NCBI GenBank assembly: GCA_003142475.1 | Contig: PLMK01000072.1 | Span: 1-57,372, forward strand | Direction of reading: 5' to 3' | Source: Ignavibacteriota bacterium | GTDB lineage: Bacteria > Bacteroidota > Ignavibacteria > UBA10030 | Length of the DNA: 57,372 nt | In this document: positions 53,583 to 57,372 of the stretch, in pieces | How positions within the stretch are numbered: the first letter of the stretch is position 1 | How the letters are laid out: every line of letters begins with the position of its first letter | Program-made: the position numbers and the translations under genes | Notes under the pieces: model-generated | What the model saw: only the letters and a program-made list of their open reading frames with translations | Told to the model about the DNA's origin: nothing | Database searches by the model: none

Positions 53583-54383
53583 TTGAAACAGGCTTCCAAT
53601 TATATCCTACTCGTTCTTCTTGTTAGTTTCTATATGTCTGCAACAAAAGCTAGTGCAGCAATCGTTGAAGACGATTCAAACAAGGTCAATCAATTGATTG
53701 CAAAAGGTAACAACTTCGCAGAAAAAACATTCGAAAACCAGAGAGCACTCGATATGTATAACGAAGCACTTTCTCTTTCACCGAATAATTATGAAATCCT
53801 TTGGCGGTTAAGCCGTACATACGTTGATATTGGCGAACATCTTCCCGCAAAAACTGATGCCGAGAAACAAAAGCAATTAGAGTTCTACGATAAATCTTTG
53901 GACTTTGCAAAAAAAGCCATTGATGCTAATCCAAAAGGAGCGATGGGTTATATACGCGAGGCAATCGCCAACGGACGTATTGCTCTCTTTCGCGGCATCT
54001 GGGATGCTATAGACCTTGTGAAGCAAACAAAAGCTGGCTGTGAAAAAGCGATTTCATTAGATGTAGCAGAACCATCAGCATATTATGTCCTTGGACGGAC
54101 AAATGCAAAAGTATGCGAGAAACCGAAAATTATTCGCTGGCCGCTCGGTCTTGGCTGGGCAAACATGGATGATGCAATAAAGAATTATGAAAAGTCGATT
54201 GCACTGCGTCCGAATTTCATTATGTACCGGCTCGATTGCGCGAAAGCTTACATTGAGATGGACGAATATGGAAAGGCGCGCGAACATCTAACAAAAATTG
54301 CAACTTTGCCGAAAGAAGATGAAGATGATGATGTCTTTAGAAAAGAAGCTTTGGAGTTGCTGAATCAGATTAAAGATAAATGA
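53583..54383 (+). CDS. Secreted TPR-repeat protein
   Basis: 266 residues from a TTG at 53583, chosen because a near-perfect AAGGAGG lies 8 nt upstream and the protein then starts with a proper signal peptide (KQASNYILLVLLVSFYMSATKASA, cleaved near residue 25). Longer in-frame starts from 53424 lie inside the previous gene. At least three TPR-like helix pairs follow (ALDMYNEALSLSPNNYEILW, LDFAKKAIDANPKGAMGY, AIKNYEKSIALRPNFIMYRL). The fold resembles that of regulator-of-microtubule-dynamics-like TPR proteins. It is probably a periplasmic scaffold; its partner is unknown. Confidence 0.85.
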   Translation: MKQASNYILLVLLVSFYMSATKASAAIVEDDSNKVNQLIAKGNNFAEKTFENQRALDMYNEALSLSPNNYEILWRLSRTYVDIGEHLPAKTDAEKQKQLEFYDKSLDFAKKAIDANPKGAMGYIREAIANGRIALFRGIWDAIDLVKQTKAGCEKAISLDVAEPSAYYVLGRTNAKVCEKPKIIRWPLGLGWANMDDAIKNYEKSIALRPNFIMYRLDCAKAYIEMDEYGKAREHLTKIATLPKEDEDDDVFRKEALELLNQIKDK

Positions 54384-54413
54384 ACATATATGATATAGTA
54401 TAGAGGAATGATA

Positions 54414-55595
54414 ATGGAACACAAGAAAGAATGTCCGGGCAAAGATAAATATCTAAAAGGGAAACGGGTTCTTCCCAAACCAACATCCAAAGACAGCACT
54501 CTTGTATCCGTCATTGATAATATGGATGCTTACAATGGCGGAAGACTAAGAGCTGCTTGTCAATTACTACGCGATAAATATTCGCAGGAAGACGTGACTA
54601 TTGGAGTAAGCTTAGCGGGCGCATTGACTCCGGCAGGATTGGGACCATCGACCATCATTCCGTTGATGAATCATGGATTCGTGGATTGGCTGACTGCAAC
54701 CGGAGCGAATATGTACCACGATTTGCATTTTGCATTCAACATGCCGCTTTATCGCGGCAGTCACAATGTCGACGATGCAGATCTTCGCGACAAGGGAGTC
54801 ACGAGAATTTACGATATCCTTTTTGATTACCAAGACGTGTTGATGGAAACAGATAAAATTCTCCGTAAAATTATGCTGCGCCCTGAATTCCAAAAGGAAA
54901 TGGGAACCAGAGAATACTATTATCATCTTGGTAAAGTGATTGATGAGTACGAACAGAAGAGCAACATCGGTCAGGTAAGTATTCTTGCAGCTGCATATCG
55001 AAATGGAATTCCAGTCTTCACATCCTCCCCTGGCGATTCAACAATTGGCATGAACGTGGCTGGATTGGAATTACTTGCCGAAGCTTCTGGAATGCTCGAT
55101 AGATTCAAACTCAAGATTAATCCGAGCATAGACGTAAATGATTCAACGGCAATTATTCTCAATGCAAAGAAATATGAGAATGGAAAGACTGGCGTTATTC
55201 TCATCGGCGGCGGAAGCCCGAAGAATTTTATGCTTCAAACCGAACCACAAATTCAGGAAGTACTGATGATTCCTGAAGCAGGCCAGGATTATGATATAAA
55301 TATCACCGATGCGCGTCCGGATACTGGTGGTCTCTCCGGTGCACCACCGAGCGAAGCGGCAAGCTGGGGTAAAATCGATCCCACCAAACTTGACGAAACG
55401 GTCACTGCGTATTTAGACTCAACTGTCGCCTTTCCACTCATGGCGGCCTATGTAATACAAACAACAAAACCCAAGAAATTAAAACGGCTGTACGATCGTG
55501 GAGAAGAACTGCGACAAAAGCTTATCAATTCGTATCTTGAAAACAATAAAGAAGTTGAGGAACTCAAATCGCTTATTAAAAAGCTTTTTGTATAA
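54414..55595 (+). CDS. Deoxyhypusine synthase-like protein (possible homospermidine synthase)
   Basis: 393 residues. It follows the deoxyhypusine synthase fold: NMDAYNGGRLRAACQLL, VSLAGALTPAGLGPSTIIPLM, FDVNDSTAIILNAK-like region, GVILIGGGSPKNFMLQTEP and a C-terminal ARPDTGGLSGAPPSEAASWGKID. The Lys of SWGK aligns with the catalytic Lys of eukaryotic DHS. Bacteria do not have eIF5A, and known bacterial DHS-like enzymes can make homospermidine from putrescine and spermidine or a related polyamine. The start at 54414 has AGAGGA 7 nt upstream. A decarboxylase gene follows 23 bp later, so polyamine synthesis is the best reading. Confidence 0.85.
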   Translation: MEHKKECPGKDKYLKGKRVLPKPTSKDSTLVSVIDNMDAYNGGRLRAACQLLRDKYSQEDVTIGVSLAGALTPAGLGPSTIIPLMNHGFVDWLTATGANMYHDLHFAFNMPLYRGSHNVDDADLRDKGVTRIYDILFDYQDVLMETDKILRKIMLRPEFQKEMGTREYYYHLGKVIDEYEQKSNIGQVSILAAAYRNGIPVFTSSPGDSTIGMNVAGLELLAEASGMLDRFKLKINPSIDVNDSTAIILNAKKYENGKTGVILIGGGSPKNFMLQTEPQIQEVLMIPEAGQDYDINITDARPDTGGLSGAPPSEAASWGKIDPTKLDETVTAYLDSTVAFPLMAAYVIQTTKPKKLKRLYDRGEELRQKLINSYLENNKEVEELKSLIKKLFV

Positions 55596-55618
55596 ATTGA
55601 ATGAGGAATAGTGTGTAG

Positions 55619-56752
55619 ATGAAAGAAGAACTTATAAAATTAGTAGAACAGCACGGCTCTCCATTGTTCATACTTGATCACGATAAAATTCGGGAGAATT
55701 ACCGGACTTTTAAAAAGCACTTGCCACGCGTTCAGTGTTATTACGCAGTCAAGGCAAATTCTACTCAGCAGATTATCGAGACTTTGTTCAAAGAAGGATC
55801 AAGCTTTGATGTTGCATCCTATAACGAATTTATGCAGGTGTACCAGTATATAAAACATTTCGACAAAAAAGATAAGAAACATTTTGTCTGGGACAAGATA
55901 ATTTTTTCCAACACAATCAAAGACATAGCGACACTGAGCAAGATCAAGCAATACAAACCATTGGTCACATACGACAATAGCGACGAACTAAAGAAAATAA
56001 AAGATCATTGTGAAACGGCCGGATTGGTTGTACGATTGAAGGTGCCAGATACCGGTTCGCAAGTTGAAATGAGTTCAAAATTTGGTGCCGAACCAACCGA
56101 TGCACAGAAATTAATACAGCAAGCATTCGACATGGGATTAAAAGTTGAAGGTATCAGTTTTCACGTAGGCAGTCAATGCACAAATTTCGATAACTTTACA
56201 TCGGCACTTGCCATCACTTCGGAAATTTTCAACGATGCGCGGAAAAAAGGATTCGGTCTGAATCTCGTGGACATTGGCGGTGGATTTCCGGTTCCATATG
56301 ATCCGCAAGTTCCGGAATTTAAAGTTCTTGCCTCTTTATTAAATTCAGAATTTAAACGGTTGTTCCCCGATGATATTGAAATTCTCGCAGAACCCGGAAG
56401 GTTCATTGTCGCAACTGCCGCGACACTGGTTTCGGAAATCATCGGTAAAGCCCGCAGAGATGGCAAAGTGTTTTATCATATTAATGACGGAGTATATCAA
56501 ACGTTTTCCGGGGTGGTGTACGATCATTGGATTCCCAACTTCAGTGCATTCAAAGAAGGTAAAAAAGAAATATGCGCCGTCGTCGGGCCTACTTGTGATA
56601 GTTTTGACAAAATTACTTTGTCGGCGGAGCTACCTGCAAATTTGGAAGTCGGAGATTTTCTCTTCACCGAGAATATCGGTGCATACAGTACTGCTTCATC
56701 AACCAAGTTCAATGGATTTGATGGAGCAAAGATAATTCACAAGAATCAATAA
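55619..56752 (+). CDS. Type III PLP-dependent decarboxylase (ornithine/lysine decarboxylase-like)
   Basis: 377 residues, alanine-racemase-like barrel. The PLP lysine is in YYAVKANST, followed by GISFHVGSQC, DIGGGFPVPYD, LAEPGRFIVATAA, the substrate/dimer-interface GPTCDSFDKI and SYSTASST-like (GAYSTASSTKF) near the C-terminus. These match eukaryotic-type ornithine/lysine decarboxylases, which form putrescine or cadaverine. Carboxynorspermidine decarboxylase is the alternative. It is the second gene of a pair with the DHS-like enzyme. Confidence 0.88.
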   Translation: MKEELIKLVEQHGSPLFILDHDKIRENYRTFKKHLPRVQCYYAVKANSTQQIIETLFKEGSSFDVASYNEFMQVYQYIKHFDKKDKKHFVWDKIIFSNTIKDIATLSKIKQYKPLVTYDNSDELKKIKDHCETAGLVVRLKVPDTGSQVEMSSKFGAEPTDAQKLIQQAFDMGLKVEGISFHVGSQCTNFDNFTSALAITSEIFNDARKKGFGLNLVDIGGGFPVPYDPQVPEFKVLASLLNSEFKRLFPDDIEILAEPGRFIVATAATLVSEIIGKARRDGKVFYHINDGVYQTFSGVVYDHWIPNFSAFKEGKKEICAVVGPTCDSFDKITLSAELPANLEVGDFLFTENIGAYSTASSTKFNGFDGAKIIHKNQ

Positions 56753-56791
56753 ATGTCGCCTAATCAGCAAAGGTTCTCCTCTAAGTATCCG

Positions 56792-57372
56792 TCACAGCAA
56801 AGTGACATTCACGTGCGCACTTTCCGCTTCTCTTCGTTGCTTGAACATCAACGCAAAATAAACGCCAAGTATTAACAACACGGATGATAGGATGTACGGT
56901 CCAGAATGGTGGATCTCGTACAAAAAGCCAGAAAGAATCGGAGCAATGACCATATAGGCAGACATCAGCGCAGAGAGAATTCCCATCGTCTCTCCTTTCT
57001 TCGCAGGATCAGCCGCAGCGGCAGCTTGACTTGTAATGACAACTCGAAGTATCGCTTGACCTGTTCCAGAGCCAAGAAAGCTTAAATAAAATAATGGTAA
57101 AATTTCCGTCGAGACCATCAGCGAGGAAATCGCCAGCACGACAAGCATTATAATTTCAAGTCTTGCCTCTGTAAATTTATCCAGCCAAAATTTCTTGAGC
57201 AAAAATCCCTGGTTAATTACAACAATCATACCGATCATCGTGAACATCATCCCAGTTTGAAACGCACCGAATCCAAACACATCTTTCACAAACAAGCCGA
57301 AGACCGCTTGACTTGTTACAATGGCGAAGGCAAAGAATGACCATGTAAAATATAGTGGACGCAATTTTTTAT
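56792..57372 (-). CDS. MFS transporter, C-terminal half (5' end cut by window)
   Basis: At least 190 residues are visible; the frame stays open to the window edge, so the N-terminal half lies outside. About six hydrophobic helices are present, including SFFAFAIVTSQAVFGLFV, MIGMIVVINQGFLL, LSALMSAYMVIAPILSGFLY and ILSSVLLILGVYFALMF. The loop segment FLGSGTGQAILRVVITS and KKGETMGILSA are typical of the second half of drug/metabolite MFS carriers. The substrate cannot be judged. Confidence 0.75.
   Translation of the reverse strand, partial: KKLRPLYFTWSFFAFAIVTSQAVFGLFVKDVFGFGAFQTGMMFTMIGMIVVINQGFLLKKFWLDKFTEARLEIIMLVVLAISSLMVSTEILPLFYLSFLGSGTGQAILRVVITSQAAAAADPAKKGETMGILSALMSAYMVIAPILSGFLYEIHHSGPYILSSVLLILGVYFALMFKQRREAESAHVNVTLL

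Noticed and set aside
1-57372. tRNA/rRNA genes, CRISPR arrays, transposase genes
   Set aside because: I looked through the intergenic gaps and found no cloverleaf-like sequence, no regularly spaced direct repeats of CRISPR length and no transposase-like protein; the Xer gene reads as the chromosomal housekeeping type.

Overview
The window is one contiguous bacterial chromosome segment with moderately AT-rich coding sequence. It most likely comes from the Bacteroidota/Chlorobi/Ignavibacteria side of the FCB group. This rests on gene content only: an S46 dipeptidyl-peptidase and an S9 peptidase, a fused HisNB enzyme, mreBC, ETF genes and a large surface-polysaccharide locus. There is no rRNA, and I saw no tRNA, CRISPR array or insertion sequence. 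Both end genes are cut by the window edges: a Xer recombinase on the left and an MFS transporter on the right.

Layout. 1-7.6 kb: xerD-like recombinase, secreted S46 peptidase lipoprotein, small outer-membrane-like protein, metallo-beta-lactamase-fold lipoprotein, S9 prolyl oligopeptidase. 7.8-12 kb: purN-purH, then mreB-mreC. 12.1-36.4 kb: a surface glycan locus with glycosyltransferases of several families, six SAM methyltransferases (one fused to a glycosyltransferase), a GT-C-like membrane enzyme, a YfhO-family membrane protein, a five-gene CDP-6-deoxy-sugar branch with a C-methyltransferase, and a Wzx-type flippase. 36.5-38.6 kb: small accessory genes on the minus strand (YdeI/OmdA, two DUF3795 proteins, a membrane protein), a gene remnant, and a decayed copy of a repressor 3' end.

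38.7-42.9 kb is the most unusual part. A LexA/CI-like S24 repressor is divergent from a RecA/RadA-like protein without a Walker A motif, a small basic protein, and a B-family DNA polymerase with degraded exonuclease motifs and an altered motif C. Each divergent promoter carries a copy of the same 16-bp operator. This looks like a self-contained damage-inducible polymerase cassette. It is built like the ImuA-ImuB-DnaE2 mutasome, but with a PolB2/Dpo2-type polymerase.

43-50.7 kb: an ACT-domain gene, then a complete histidine operon on the minus strand (hisG-D-C-B-H-A-F-IE). A TrpR-family YerC/HisR regulator precedes hisG. Near-identical 18-bp palindromes abut the start codons of both the regulator and hisG, so autoregulation and direct his control are readable from the sequence. 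51-57.4 kb: etfB-etfA, a DUF151 bifunctional nuclease with a UVR motif, a secreted TPR protein, a deoxyhypusine-synthase-like enzyme paired with a type III PLP decarboxylase (a likely polyamine pathway), and the C-terminal half of an MFS transporter.
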